The position numbers and the translations under genes were made by a program. The notes beneath the pieces were generated by a model. It was not told where the DNA came from. It saw nothing but the letters and a program-made list of their open reading frames with translations, and ran no database searches. Positions 23,421-35,818 of a stretch of DNA of 64,000 nt are shown one piece after another (the first letter of the stretch is position 1; each line of letters begins with the position of its first letter). Origin of the DNA: Vitellaria paradoxa (Eukaryota; Streptophyta; Magnoliopsida; Ericales; Sapotaceae); NCBI GenBank assembly GCA_019916065.1, contig CM034233.1, positions 45,324,173 to 45,388,172 of the forward strand, read 5' to 3'.

Positions 23421-23872
23421 CCTACCCATCATGTGTTAGTATCCAGATGTTTTTCCAGATGAGTTGACAAGGGTGATCTTAGATAGAGAAGTAGAACTTA
23501 TAGTTGAATTATTGCCAGGAACGACAATGATTTCAATTGCACTTTACAGAATGGCACCTACCGAATTGAAGGAATTGAAAGTTCAGCTATAAGATCTATT
23601 AGACAAAGGTTTTATCCAGCTTAGTGCATCACCATAGGGAACACCAGTATCGTTTGTAAAGAAAAAAGATGGGACTATAAGATTGTGTATTGATTATCGT
23701 CAGTTGAATCGGGTAACAGTAAAGAACAGGTATCAATTTGCCAACAATTAATGATTTGTTTGATCAAATGCAAGGTGCTACTATGTTTTCTAAAATTGAT
23801 TTGAAGTTTGGGTACTATCAAATTAAAGTATAGGATTGTGATGTGCCTAAGGATAGCCTTCAGAACTAGATT
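23421..23872 (+). pseudogene. Tekay reverse transcriptase, N-terminal half
   Basis: Segments [34 protein letters not shown] and VKNRY are the fingers region of gypsy RT. A frameshift follows at about 23740, after which KFGYYQIKV and DVPKDSLQN are visible in other frames. The last 39 bases (23834-23872) are repeated at 30311-30348, where RT resumes. Confidence 0.85.
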
Positions 23873-23878
23873 AGATTT

Positions 23879-26800
23879 TGTCACGCCCCAGATCTCGTGA
23901 CCTGAGGGGTGAGTGATAAACACACACAACATGCATTAACATAACCAACCCATCATCAGAGCAACGCAACGTAAACCAGTGAGCCCGAGACATAGTTAAG
24001 ATAACATAAATTTAACCTTGACTATAATCAAGTCACAAACTTCCATCACTTCTCTCATTAATACATAACTCAGGCCTTAGGGCCTATACAACCAAATCAA
24101 CAAGTCCTCAATGTACAGTATTACAATTCCAAAAGAAATTTAAACTAAATGACCGAAGAGCTTAGCTAAGCTTGGTAGGGCTCATGCACACCCTTCTAGT
24201 CCAACCCCATTAGTTCATCTGAATGTTACAGCCTGTACCTACGTCAAAAATCTGTAGGGACGTGAGCACTGGATCCACTTGTGCCCACGATGCCGCAAAC
24301 AAACATATATGGTATGTATTCCAAACGTGCATACTATTCATGGTGCATCTAGTTATCTCAATATGTTCTAGTGCCACAACGATTTATCAACATAACTACA
24401 TAACTGACATGGAATATATATATGTATATATATATTTACACAACAATATCATAAGAAGGATTAAGTTTCCAATTTATATTTAATCTTTGAAAATCCATAC
24501 ATGTGTTCATATCACATTTCAATTATCTCTTTGATGTTTAAACATAGCCAACCACATAACTATATTTACAATATTTATCTTTATTCAATAACATCATAAG
24601 GTAGCATTCAATTCCAATTATTCCTCATTATTGAATCTCCCAACATTACATCTAATCACATTCACTACCACATTATCACCAATTCAACATTCAATCATAT
24701 ATCCACATCCATATTACATTTGTTCATCATTCAATCATGAAATCACATCCACAGTACCATTATTTCATTAATCAATCACATAGCCATAACCACACAATCC
24801 TCGGGGGTTGGCTGCATACACATTATTGTCTTTTATGGGCCAATACCCAACGGAAACGATAAACCGATATCGTCATTTAGGATCGCCATCCAAGGCTATG
24901 AGGAGCCAAAACACACACAATATTGTGGGCTACTAACCCACTGGCATTGACACCAAACCCTACGCAGGTTCCAGGTCTTTCAACCCGAGGGTAATCTCAC
25001 GACCCTTCCTATTTTCGCATCCCACCACGGCCCCCGGCACATAACCAATCTTTCATCACATTCTATACTCATCAATCACAATTCACATTCATCACCATCG
25101 CATTCCAACACGCACAACCACATTCCATTTCATCATGTAGCACAACTCATTTCATCTCTTCATTTTATTTAATCCAAGCCTCATTTAATTTCCATCATTT
25201 GTTAACAAAAGTTCACTTTTCGGTTCATCCCAAGATTCATCACATATCAACATTGATCAACCTTATTAAACATTTAACATTTATCAATATATATACCATT
25301 CAACACACATGTCAATGTTAGGGTTCATTCCATAGCTTATTACATATATCATTAATTAAACCATATTAAGCACTCCACATTTACCAAAAATTGTAAACAT
25401 GTGTCTCTTTGTCAAGTTACCTTTCACTTAATCAATCACAAGTTCATATACCTCAACATTTAGTTTACATCAAGACATATTTACAATTCAACTCAATTAA
25501 GACCCTTATCTCAAAATAAGTTTCCAATTCATTTCATTTAAGAGAGCATTCATTCACCCTTACAAGTTAAATCCCATAGGTTTAAGATGATCAACCCTCA
25601 ACTACTTTTTAAAGCTCATTTCCCTTTTTAAATCAATGAAATTATTCAAGTAAAAGTTTCATGTGAAAACAAGTTACCAACTCTTCCATATGCCCAAAGT
25701 AGAAGGCTAAACTAAACAATGTCAGAAAAGTGACCTAGGCTCGGTGGGCGCCCAAGCTAACACTCAGCCGTGCGCCCAAGGGGCTTGGGCGCCCATGCCT
25801 TAATTTCTTGGGTGCCCAAGGGGCTTGGGCACCCAGCTGTGTCCCCCTCGTGCGCCCACAGCCTGGGCCAAGTTTCGGGTTTTATGCCCTGTTTTCTGGT
25901 TTCATGATTTTTCACCCTTGGGACCTCAAATTGACCAAGTTAATGTAAAAATACCTCAAGTTTCAAGTTTCTAACATCAACACAAGGTCCTTAGGCTTCA
26001 AACAAAATCAAAAATTTGAGTTTTCATCAACTACAAGTCAAGTTATAGATCAAAACACTACTTTCACTCTCTCAACCTATACATATATATAGACATGTGC
26101 ATAACTCCCATTTTCTTCCATACATGAAACCAACACTTAAAGAGGGTTTTCTAATGGTAATCTACTCCTTGTTACACAACACATATGTAAGAATGAGACA
26201 TTAAATCCCTACCTCAAGTGGTAAGAAGATAGATCAACATGAAGGTGTCTTGAGCTTCCAAACCCTCAAACTTTGATGGACCCAATCTTTTATCTCCTTT
26301 ATCAAAACTACAAATAAATTACATAGGAAGGTTTCTTAAGGTTCTAATTTCAATTTTACCAAAGGAATTTGAGTTCTATGGAGGGAAGAAGAACCTACCT
26401 TCAAAAACCCTACCCGGTTGTCTTGCTCTTCTTCCTTGTTCTTCCTCTTTGCTTCTCACCCGATTCTCCCTCTTCCAAGCAATTTCTCTCTCTCTCTCTT
26501 GCATCAAATCAACCATATATATATATATATATAACAATATTTTAAAGTCCCTCAACAGTAATTCTCAGGTCTCCCCTCACCCCTAGCTAGGTATAGGTGT
26601 TAATAGGGTAAGGCTCGGCTGGAAAATGCAGAAAAACACTTATCTGTCAAAACCACTGTGCCTTGGGCACCCAAGCTCTTCTCAGGTGGGCGCCCAAGAG
26701 CTTGGGCCCATAAGCTCTTTTCAGGTGGGCGCCCAAGGTCCCCCCCATTTTCCAGCACTTGGCCAAACTATCACTTTTAACTGTATACCCCCATTTCCTT

Positions 26801-26918
26801 CAAAGTTCTCAACTATTTAAACACCATTAATGATCCATACCCCTAAATTAACATATCTTAACTTCCAAAACACATCAAAACCATATACTTATACTAATAC
26901 AAAGTCCGGGGTATTACA
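23879..26918 (-). mobile_element. solo LTR, 3.0 kb, with perfect 5-bp target duplication
   Basis: Bounded by TGTCACGCCCC and GGGGTATTACA, with GATTT directly on both sides (23874-23878 and 26919-26923). No internal retroelement sequence is present. The - strand is the sense strand: it starts TGTAATACCCCGGACTTTG, has an AT-rich TATA run (26516-26533) and then a GA-rich leader. Boxes near 24240-24290 and 24930-25015 match the LTRs at 12953-15717 and 36659-38633, so it is of Tekay type. Patches of GCGCCCAAG motifs lie at 25740-25860 and 26650-26740. Confidence 0.88.
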
Positions 26919-27532
26919 GATTTGAAACCAAATGTTTTCACAAAATATTTTTCCAGTTTTATAATCCTAAACGAGAATATAAAACTAAGTATTGAGAAAT
27001 TAAGAACCCTAACAAAGATATCTTTCCAATCTATTTGTTCCTTTTACGTGAGCTTTAGATTGCAATGTTTAACACATCCCATTGTGAAGTGATTAACCCA
27101 CCCAGAATTACAAGCTGAATTAAGAATTATTCTTGATATTGCTATCATTGGTTGAACCAATTCTTTAGTTAGTAAAGTGATTGCTGTGAAATTTTAAATT
27201 TGTTTATCTTGAGTAATTTATGCTTAAGTTGAATCCTGTTAATAGTAGTTGCTATTCTTGCTAAAAAAACAAAAATTTTATTTTTTGAATTCCTTTAATT
27301 AATTGTTAGTTTGTTCTTTATTTTTAATTTTAAATTATTGAAAACCCCAGAATTTAGTATTCATCAAACTATAAAATTTCTTTGAATTTAAATTTAAAAT
27401 TTTCTATTGCAACCTAGAAACTAAAAACATAAGTTCCCTGTGGATTCGACCTCAGACTTACCGAGTTAAAAGTACACCGCACGCTCTTGCACTTAGGGGT
27501 TAGTTTAGATGCAAAATTTAGACGCGATCAAT
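26919..27532 (+). repeat. 3' part of a Tat/Athila-type LTR
   Basis: Matches the reverse complement of 28598-29300: CACATCCCATTGTGAAG near 27073, CCTGTGGATTCGACCT at 27438, GCACGCTCTTGCACTTAGGGG at 27480 and a GACGCGATCA end. The 5' part of the LTR is missing, cut at the edge where the composite meets RT. Confidence 0.7.
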
Positions 27533-28597
27533 GTGTCCTAAAAGACTAGTGTGATGCATTTAATATGATCAAGTATGTCATGAGCATGTTGAATGTGTAA
27601 ATAATTTATATTATGTCATGGATGACAATTTAAGGATGCATATCAGATATGTCTAAGGGAAGTTATAGCTTTGAGATCGTTGGCTTAGCCAATCCTAAGT
27701 CATTCCTAGGCTTTGGATCCTCGTTCACTCATGTGAATGCTCTGGATTGGTAAATAGTTGATTTCTAATCTGTGTCAGTCTTAATGAGTGTGTGTTTATA
27801 TGTTTGAATGTGTTCTAGCATGTCAAGGTATGTATAAGGCATCTCAAAGCATAGTGCATAGCATGTCACAACATGTGTTAGCATAGAAAATAATGTCCTA
27901 GCATATTACATCATGATATAGGATGACGAATGAGCATGGTACCATGGAATAACATGATAATATGATATGCTAGCATTACATAGTATGACGATATGACCTA
28001 GTAACATGGTGCAGTATGATAATGACATGGTATAACATGATAGGGATGTCATGGCATGGTAAATATGATGCTCGACATAGCTTAGTATGGTAATGTGATG
28101 TTATCGCAGTGGAAAAAATAGAATTATGTCATGGCACGGCATGGTATGGTAGAATGATGTCACGATATGGTATGACATGGCAATCTGATGTGGGCATGTT
28201 ACATGTATAAAGTATAGATCTTACAAAATTGTCTTGAGTAAATCTGGTCAGTATACACAAAAAATAGATAAAACTCAATCCATGTTGGCTGGATTGATAA
28301 CGTTGCCATCCTGATTTTTCAAAGAGGTTATCGGCTGATTTTCGATCGTCAGTGTTTTGCCCTTTCCCTTTCTTACAACCAAAATGGCATTCTAAGAAGT
28401 TTGGGCTGTTGCCATGGCTTCCAAAAAGCCACCGATCCACTGTCCAATCTGTTTGGAGTTTCATTTGGTGTTTCTGGCAATTTCATGGCCGTCGTTGATG
28501 GTTCTTTGGCCTCTTCTGTCATGCCCGTTCACTCCCTTAAGTTTTCTGGACAACCTTTGATTGTTTCCAGTGAATATGTGACCACTATTAGAAAGTG
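27533..28597. other. DNA between the inverted LTR parts, rich in CATGG/ATATG words
   Basis: From about 27780 to 28200 the sequence is a loose run of short words such as CATGG, GTATGACATGG and ATGATATG, without a fixed period. From 28250 to 28597 the composition is mixed. The 67-codon ORF at 28401-28604 has no recognisable domain. No primer binding site or gag/pol sequence is present. Confidence 0.5.
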
Positions 28598-30311
28598 CGT
28601 CTAAATTAACCCCCAAGTGCAAGGGTGTGCGGTGTAGTTTTAACTCGATGAGTCCGAGGTTGAATTTACAGGGAGCCTACGTTATTTAGTTTCTAGGTTA
28701 TAATGGAAATCCTAAATTTGAATGTGAACTAAGTTTGAAGATTAATTAAAACTAATTCCTAGGGTTTTGCAAATTTAAAATTCAAATTAAAACAACTTAA
28801 CAACCTATTAACAAAATTTCAACAATTTAACTTTTGATTTTTGATTTCAAGGAATTGAATATTAGCTAAAAGGATTTTTTCCTAATTTAAATGCGTTTCA
28901 AAATAATCTAATCTAAAAATTGCAATGTAAATACTTCAATTAAATCAACCGAAGGCAATTCAATTAATAAGAAATAAATTTGAGAAGTCCTTGATCCAAC
29001 TATCAATTTCGGGTAGCTTAGGTCTTCACTATGGGATGTGTTGTAATACTTGCGTTAAAACCTAAATTAGGATTTGTTTTAAAATTATTGAGAAAGTTTT
29101 AATCAGAAGTTTTTACCAGTGATTACAGAAAATATAGTCAAAAATTTCTATTTTCGAAGGGTTTTCAAACAATCCTATTCGAATTCGGATTCAAATCCAA
29201 TTCTTCTAGTTTATCCAAAATTATTAAGAAAATTTTAATCAAAAACCTTTACCAGTGATTACAGAGAATATAGTCAAAGGTTTTCGTTTTCGAAGTTTTT
29301 CAAGTAAACCAATTCAAATTAGGATTTAAAATTTGAATTTTCAGTTCTTCAAAATTATTAGGAAAATTTTAATCATAAACCTTTACCATTGATTACAGAG
29401 AATATAGTCAAAGTTTTTCGTTTTCGAAAGTTTTTGAAAGAACTGAATTAGGTTTTAAAAGGTGTAGTCCCTACGCAAGAGTTTTCGCAAACTCTGCGAA
29501 GGGTCTACGTGCATCCCATAGATCAGAGTAAACTACCCTTCCTTGATTCGTTGAATCAAGAACTAGGGTTTCCACGCTAACATGCTTGTAAACGAAATGA
29601 AAACATTCATTGAAGACATATTTAATAGATTTAATAAATCGAACACTGAAACAAAATTATTAAACGGCGAAACCAAAAACAAAACAGACACAACCAATTA
29701 ATCCTATATATAAAGCATTCAAACAATATTATTAATCCAAAAACGAAGTGTAACATACGCTGAAAGAAGCTTCGAAACAAAATTCTGAACAGTAATTGTT
29801 GAAACGAATGCGATGAAGGCTCCGAAACAACGTAAGAACATTAACGTAAGCAATTAAAACTCTCAAAAAACTCTCAAAATTTGCAGGAAGAATGAAAAAT
29901 AGAGAGAGAATCGTCTTAGGGCCGGCTCCCTTGCCTTTATGTATAAAACATATGTATAAACCCTAAAACCCGAAGTTGAACACGCGGGGTTTCTAAAGCA
30001 TTGTGGTCCAGACCGTGTGCTAGGTGGTCCAGACCACAAAACACCTCATTTGAATGTTTTGCTCCTTGTTTGCTGCTGGTTCCTTTGGGTATCTCAGCCC
30101 ATTGGAGAAGGGATTTGCACCACTTCACTTCCTTCATCTTCTATGTCATCAAAGTCACTATCATCTTCAAGTGTTTGATCATTTTCCCTGCAATTAAGAA
30201 ATTAAACATTGTAAATAACAAAATAATGATAAATCTTTAAATTAAACCACTTAAATGTATTAAAAGTTATAGAGAAGTGGAGTTTATAATAGCACTTTTC
30301 AAATGCAATCA
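28598..30311 (-). repeat. complete Tat/Athila-type LTR, - strand
   Basis: Read on the - strand it starts TGATTGCATTTGAAAAGTG, reaches AATTGCAGGGAAAATG after about 120 bp, carries GGTCTGGACCACC boxes (30003-30043), a TATA-like CATATGTTTTATACATAAA near 29945 with CTCTCTC after it, and ends with CCTGTAAATTCAACCTC and CACACCCTTGCACTTGGGGG. The right arm of 7733-8643 is the same family. Confidence 0.7.
29082..29470 (-). repeat. 134-bp tandem repeat, three copies
   Basis: AAAATTATTAAGAAAATTTT followed by ACCAGTGATTACAGAGAATA and TAGTCAAA..TTTTCG starts at 29082, 29217 and 29351. It lies within the downstream half of the - strand LTR. Confidence 0.92.
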
Positions 30312-31240
30312 ATTGTGATGTGCCTAGGATAACCTTCAGAACTAGATTGGGCACTCCATTTGGATTGACTAATGCTCCAGTTATATTTATGGACTTGATG
30401 AACAGAGTTTTTAAACCTTGCCTTGATGCTTTTGTGATTGTTTTTATTAATGATATTTTGATATACTCATGAAGCAAGGAGGAACATGCATATCATCTTA
30501 GAATAGTTTTACAGACTACGAGAGAAACAACTATTTGCAAAGCTCAGTAAATATGAATTTTGGCTAGATCAGGTAGTATTCCTAAGGCATGTGATTTTAG
30601 ATAATGGTATCAATATTAGGACCTAAGAAGTTGAGGCAGTATTGAATTGAGAGCGTCCAACTAGTGTAGCAAAGGCATGCAATTTTCTTGGATTAGTAGG
30701 GTATTATCGTCGTTTCATTCAGAATTTTTCTTCCATTGCATCATTTATGACATGATTGACCCACAAGGGTGTTAAATTTGAATAGAACAATAGTTATGAG
30801 AAAAGTTTTTAGGAATTGAAAGCCAAATTGACTAATAGCTCCAGTGTTAGCACTTCTCTCAGGTAATGGTGGATTTGTGATTTATAGTGATGCTTCAAAA
30901 CAACGGTTACGATGTGTTTTGATACAAAATGGGAAGGTAATTGTATATGCTTCAAGACAATTAAGATTCCATGAATAGAATTATCCGACCCATGACTTGG
31001 AGTCAGCTACAATTGTGTTTGCTCTGAATTTGTGGAAGCATTATTTATATAGTGAGATTGTTGATATTATACTGATCATCAGAGCTTGAAATATTTGTTT
31101 ATTTAAAAAAGGCTGAATTTAAGACAGAGAAGATGGTTAGAGTTACTAAAGAATTATGATTGTAATATACATTATCATCCATGTAAAGCAAATGTGGTAG
31201 TAGATGCTCTCAGTCATAAGTTTGTAAGCATGTTAGCCTA
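30312..31240 (+). pseudogene. Tekay RT C-terminal half and RNase H, broken
   Basis: Resumes at [12 protein letters not shown] and goes directly to [19 protein letters not shown], lacking the usual seven residues around HYEFLVM. The catalytic box reads FINDILIYS, so the first Asp of the normal F-DD pair is Asn. RNase H is recognisable from VIYSDAS (D retained), VIVYASRQLRFHE and NYPTHDLE. Several stops and shifts. Confidence 0.88.
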
Positions 31241-32400
31241 TAATCAGTGTTAGAGAGTTTAGACATTGAATAATTTGACACATACAGGTGCAGAGTTAGC
31301 TGTAATTGAAACAGATGCTTTGATTGCTCAATTGAGGGTGAGACCATTATTACTTGATCGTATTAGGAAGCAACAGTTTGAACATCAACCGTAGAAAATT
31401 CAAGAATAAATAGCAAGTAACAGGCAAACAGATTTTGTAGTCAGAAGTGAGGGACTACTTTGTTATGATGATAAAGTTTGTGTACCAGAAAATTCAGAAT
31501 TGAAGAGGGAAATTTTGGGAAAAAAAAAAAAAAAAAACACACCATTCTCCTTATGTTATGCATCCTGATAGTACAAAAATGTATCGAGATCTGCGAAAGC
31601 ATTACTAGTGGATTGGTATGAAGCGAGAAATTGTAGAATTTGTGGCTAGATGTTTGATTTGTCAATAGGTAAAAGCAGAACATCAGAGTCTTGCAGGGTT
31701 ACTACAACCACTTCCTATTCTAGAGTGGAAATGGGAACATATCACTATGGATTTGATTGTCGGATTACCACGTACTCAAAAGGTTTTTATTCTATTTAGG
31801 TGACTGTTGATAGGTTAACCAACTTAGCTCATTTCCTACTTGTGAAGTCTAATTGTACGACTGATAAGTATGCTGCATTATATGTCAAGGAGATTATGAC
31901 ATTGCATGATGCACCTAGTGTCCCTTGTGACCGATAGAGATCCAAAGTTTACATCTAGATTTTGGCCTAGTCTACAACAGGCTATGGGAACAACTTTGAA
32001 ATTTAGTACTGCATTTCATCCTCAAACATATGGTAATCTAAATGAATAATTCAAACTTTAGAAGGGATGGTATGAGATTGTATGTCAGATTTTAAAGGAA
32101 ATTGGGATGATTTATTGCCATTGATGGAATTTGCTTATAATAACAGTTTTCATTCCAATATTGGCATGGCACCATTTGAAGCTTTTGTATGGTTGCAAAT
32201 GTAGAATTCCAATTTGTTGGGATGAAGTAGGGGAAAGAAATTTACTTGGGCCAAAGTTAGTACAGGACACAGTAGATAAAGTGAAGGTGATGCAAGACAA
32301 ATTAATGATAGCCCAGTAGTACCAGAAAAGTTATGCAGATAACCACAGATGAGAACTAAAATTTTCTACGAGTGATAAAATATTTTTAGAAGTTTCTCCT
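31241..32400 (+). pseudogene. Tekay integrase, broken
   Basis: The zinc-binding part is visible as HPDSTKMYRDLRKHY and VARCLICQ, the core as [27 protein letters not shown] and [23 protein letters not shown]. An A-run of about 18 bases at 31519-31536 and many stops disrupt it. Confidence 0.87.
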
Positions 32401-32800
32401 TAAAAAGGTATATTGAGATTTAGTAAAAGGGAAAAGTTAAGTCCTTGCTACATTAGACCATATGAGATTATACAAAGAACTGGAGAAACCGCATGCAGGT
32501 TGGCTCTACCTGCAAAATTATTAAGATTTCATGATGTGTTCCATGTGTCAATTTTGTGTGAGTATATACCAGACACATCTCATGTGCTGGCTTCTCAACA
32601 AGTTGAATTGAAAAAAAGATTTGTCTTACATAGAAGAACCTATGCAAATTTTAGATAGAAGAGATCAAGTTTTGCATAATAAGATATTAACCTTTGTGAA
32701 GGTACTGTGGAGAAGCCACCCTGTGGAAGAGGCCACTTAGGAAAGAGAGGAGAACATGTGGAAACAATACCCATATTTATTTCCGCTAAGTGAGAATTTT
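32401..32800 (+). pseudogene. Tekay integrase tail and chromodomain
   Basis: 32413-32658 is open and reads KLSPCYIRPYEIIQRTGETA, LRFHDVFHVSIL. After a frameshift come EEPMQILDRRDQVL, ILTFVKVLWRSHPVEEAT and MWKQYPYLF, a chromodomain with the usual VLW and EEATWE region (Trp replaced by a stop). Chromodomains in these elements are thought to guide integration to heterochromatin. Its presence places the element among chromoviruses. Confidence 0.87.
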
Positions 32801-32818
32801 GAGGATGAAATTCTTTAA

Positions 32819-32830
32819 TGAGAGGAGAGT
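32819..32830 (+). promoter_or_regulatory. polypurine tract of the Tekay element
   Basis: TGAGAGGAGAG sits immediately before TGTGACACCC, the start of the 3' LTR. Confidence 0.75.
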
Positions 32831-34655
32831 TGTGACACCCTAAATTTTTAAATGCATTACTAATTTAATTTTTATTTTGTACTTAGGAATTTTAATTATG
32901 TTAATTTGGTATTATTTTAAAATTTATTTAGTCTTAATTTAAATTAATTAATGGATCAATCAATTCATTAATATATTAGTTAGTTCAAGTTAATTAATTA
33001 AGATATCAATTGAGATATTAATTGTGGCGAGACTATACTTTGATTAGGCGTGAGTGGGCGGCAAAGAATTACATGTGTGGGTTTTGGTGTGGAAGGTTTG
33101 TGGAGTCACATGGCAACTTTGGAAACAAAAAAAAAAAAAAAAGGAGAGAGACAGAGAAAGATTTGAGGTGGTGGGAGGCTTTATTGCTCAGTCATATTTA
33201 CATATATGCATATTACATGGATGTATAGTTGAAACTATCAAGAACGAGAAGGGAAAAAAAAAGAATGCAAAAGAAAACAGTAAGGAAAAACTGTGAGGGA
33301 ACAACAATAAGAAAAAAGGAGAAGCAAGGGGAGAAAAAATAGGGATTTTAGCCAGATTGTTAAGGTAAGTTATTTTATTTTGTTAGTCTACAATTAATTC
33401 TAAAGAAGGTTAAGTATGCTAGAAATTGAGTGGCTGTATTCCATTTATTAGATTTATATTATTAATTAATTTGGTTTATATTTTAACTATTCAATAGCTG
33501 ATTTGCATAATTTGTTTGGGTTAAAATTAAGACTCAGAGACAATCAACAGCAACCACCTAGTAAATTGATTTTCTTAAATAGCTGCTGTTCAGGTGGATA
33601 TATTAAACTTAAACAAAAATGTATTAAATATAAATTGATAAATTTTATTTATTTACTATTATTATTAATTATTTATTTTGATAAGAAATGCTAAATATTC
33701 ATGGATTTATTGTGTTAGATAGCAATTATGATTATTTGTGAAATGATAAATTTGGGAAGTAATATTTTATTTGGAAGAAAAAAATATTATTGCATATCAA
33801 CATAGATTATGTACATTACACTTGCATTATGGTTATATGGGACTAGACCAGATGGGGGCAGAAAAAAAATATATGAGGCAAGATGGGGCTAGAAAAAGAG
33901 AAAGAAAAAAGGGGGCCAGGTTAGATGAGACCAATGATAAGGCCAAATGAGGCTAATGGGACATGCTAATTTAAAGTCATTGTCCACAGTTGAGCACTCG
34001 ACTTATAGGCCAAATGGGGCCAAACGTTTGTTGTATTATTATTTAAATCATTTACCATGTAAATTTGTCATAAGAGGGCCACTTGGGTGATGATGGTTGA
34101 TAAATGAAAAGTGACGATAAATTGTGTGTAGAGATATTTGTATCACTGCTAATTATGATACATTTAAATTAATTACTTGATCGAGGAGCAGTTGTCTATA
34201 TAATTATTGTGGATTATCTTTGGTGTATATTTATTATCTTTTATTTTTAAGTATAATACCTCCAATGAGTGTGTGACACTCACACCTAAATTTACACATT
34301 TCAGGATAAGTTTTAAAAGTGGCCACAAGCGCCTGGAGATGACCTTGAGTTATCTATTTTCCCATTTCAATCCTATATTAGTATTTGGAGTTTGTGTAAA
34401 TAAATCTAGAGTTTCAACAGTATCAAACCGAGGTCTAGTTTAATGTTTTGGAAGTTGTAAGTTGGTATACAATTAATTGCTTATGAGATTTCAATTTATT
34501 TTATCAAGGAAATAATATAAACCTAACAGGTTATGTTTTATTTTAATGTGGGTTTTTATATGATTTGTAATTATTAATATATTATGGATAGAGGATATAA
34601 ATGTGTCCCCTCTATTTAAGGGATTAAATATGTTTCCTAAAATAGCGGTGCGACA
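32831..34655 (+). repeat. 3' LTR of the Tekay element
   Basis: Starts TGTGACACCCTAAATT, ends GGTGCGACA, and is collinear with the 5' LTR throughout, with scattered substitutions and small indels. The GATGGGGCCAA-rich patch is at 33850-34020. Confidence 0.88.
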
Positions 34656-35229
34656 TAAATAATAATTAAAAATGAATCAGTTGTAACGGCGATGGAAGCA
34701 TGAAATTGCAAAAGTTGATACACTCACAGGCATTATTTTTAAGATTTAACAAAAGAAAGGTGAAACCTAAGAAAACGTTGATTTTGGGGAAAGTAAGGAC
34801 ACTATACAAATATAGAGAGTCATAAGATACCTTAGATTGAAAGGTCTTAAACCTACATAGGGTTGGGTAATTGTGCTTGTGGACCAGTAATACATAACGA
34901 TGACGAAATTGGTAAGGCTTATAATGGCCCCTAGATTTAGATCTATAAACAACAACGTAAGGGTGTTTCTCAACCCATATGTATATATATACATACAAAC
35001 GAGCGATGATTTGAGCTACCACCTTAATTGTGAGGCAGTCTTATAGTGTGTCATTCCCTATTTTGGGAAAAATAATAAATGAAGAAAGGTTAACAAGAGA
35101 AATAAAAGTTACAAATTGATGTAGTTATAAATTGATGTAGTCCTATCTTGCTGTGTGTTAATATATTCGATAATTTCCTGTTATATTTATTGTTTTATGT
35201 GATCCATAAAATGCATTATAAAAAGTATA
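34656..35229. other. no feature recognised
   Basis: AT-rich flank of the Tekay element. Short open frames on the - strand (34666-35022) have no recognisable domain. Confidence 0.4.
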
Positions 35230-35620
35230 TTTCTATATATTATGAGCACAAGCGGTTTGGTACTCACATCCCTACAGACTGTATTACAGATGTAGAACCC
35301 AAGACCTACGAGAGACAGCATAACTGTTTGAAACCCTACAGTACTATTGAGCAGTTTTTTACAGTTTAGATGTGATAACTTTAAAGGTTTATATATATCT
35401 AAATATCGCTTTACAAATAAATGAAACTTATGTTATCTAGGTTTAATTTAAATCTAGATGCGTATTTTATTAATAAAATAATCATTACTATTACTTATAT
35501 TAATGAATAGGGTGGTCAATAGCTTTAAAAGATTAATAGTGAAACTGTAAAAGAACATATGCATTAAATTTTACATTCTAAACTCACTTTTCAGGATTTC
35601 TAAATTTCGAAGGTGTGACA
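35230..35620 (+). repeat. 3' fragment of a Tekay-type LTR
   Basis: GAGCACAAGCGGTTTGGTACTC followed by CCCTACAG and ACCCAAGACC (35243-35305) matches the corresponding box at 15285-15360. It ends AGGTGTGACA at 35620, a typical LTR end. Confidence 0.5.
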
Positions 35621-35818
35621 CAACTATAACGCAAGTTAAGTCCTACATGATGCAGCGGTATTACCAGATTCTACTTTATAAACATTTAATATGATATGAT
35701 ATTATATTTAAATGTATCTTCTATTCTAATACAAAATTAAATATTTTTAATTAAAATATAAGAATATAGGAGTTATTCATTTTTAAATAATAAAAAGTTA
35801 GGCTCATAAATTAAATTA

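Larger units (their letters stand above)
23873..30311. mobile_element. inverted-LTR composite inserted in the Tekay RT
   Basis: Between the two copies of a 38-bp stretch of RT sequence lie: a solo LTR (23879-26918), the 3' end of an LTR on the + strand (26919-27532), about 1.07 kb of unrelated DNA, and a complete LTR of the same family on the - strand (28598-30311). The second copy of the 38-bp repeat begins exactly at the terminus CAATCA. The two LTR parts face each other, an arrangement normal LTR elements do not have. Confidence 0.65.
19700..34655 (+). mobile_element. Tekay-type Ty3/gypsy chromovirus with both LTRs, dead
   Basis: Two related LTRs (19700-21550 and 32831-34655) bound PBS, gag, protease, RT, RNase H, integrase, chromodomain and PPT in the chromovirus order. 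Flanks CAAAT (19695-19699) and TAAAT (34656-34660) look like a target duplication with one transition. Every domain has stops, and several catalytic residues are changed. The RT is split by the composite insertion at 23873-30311. Without that insertion the element is about 8.5 kb. Confidence 0.9.

Noticed and set aside
28401..28604. 67-codon ORF with a plausible-looking start
   Set aside because: It runs into the LTR end at 28598 and overlaps an equally long frame on the opposite strand; no family recognised.
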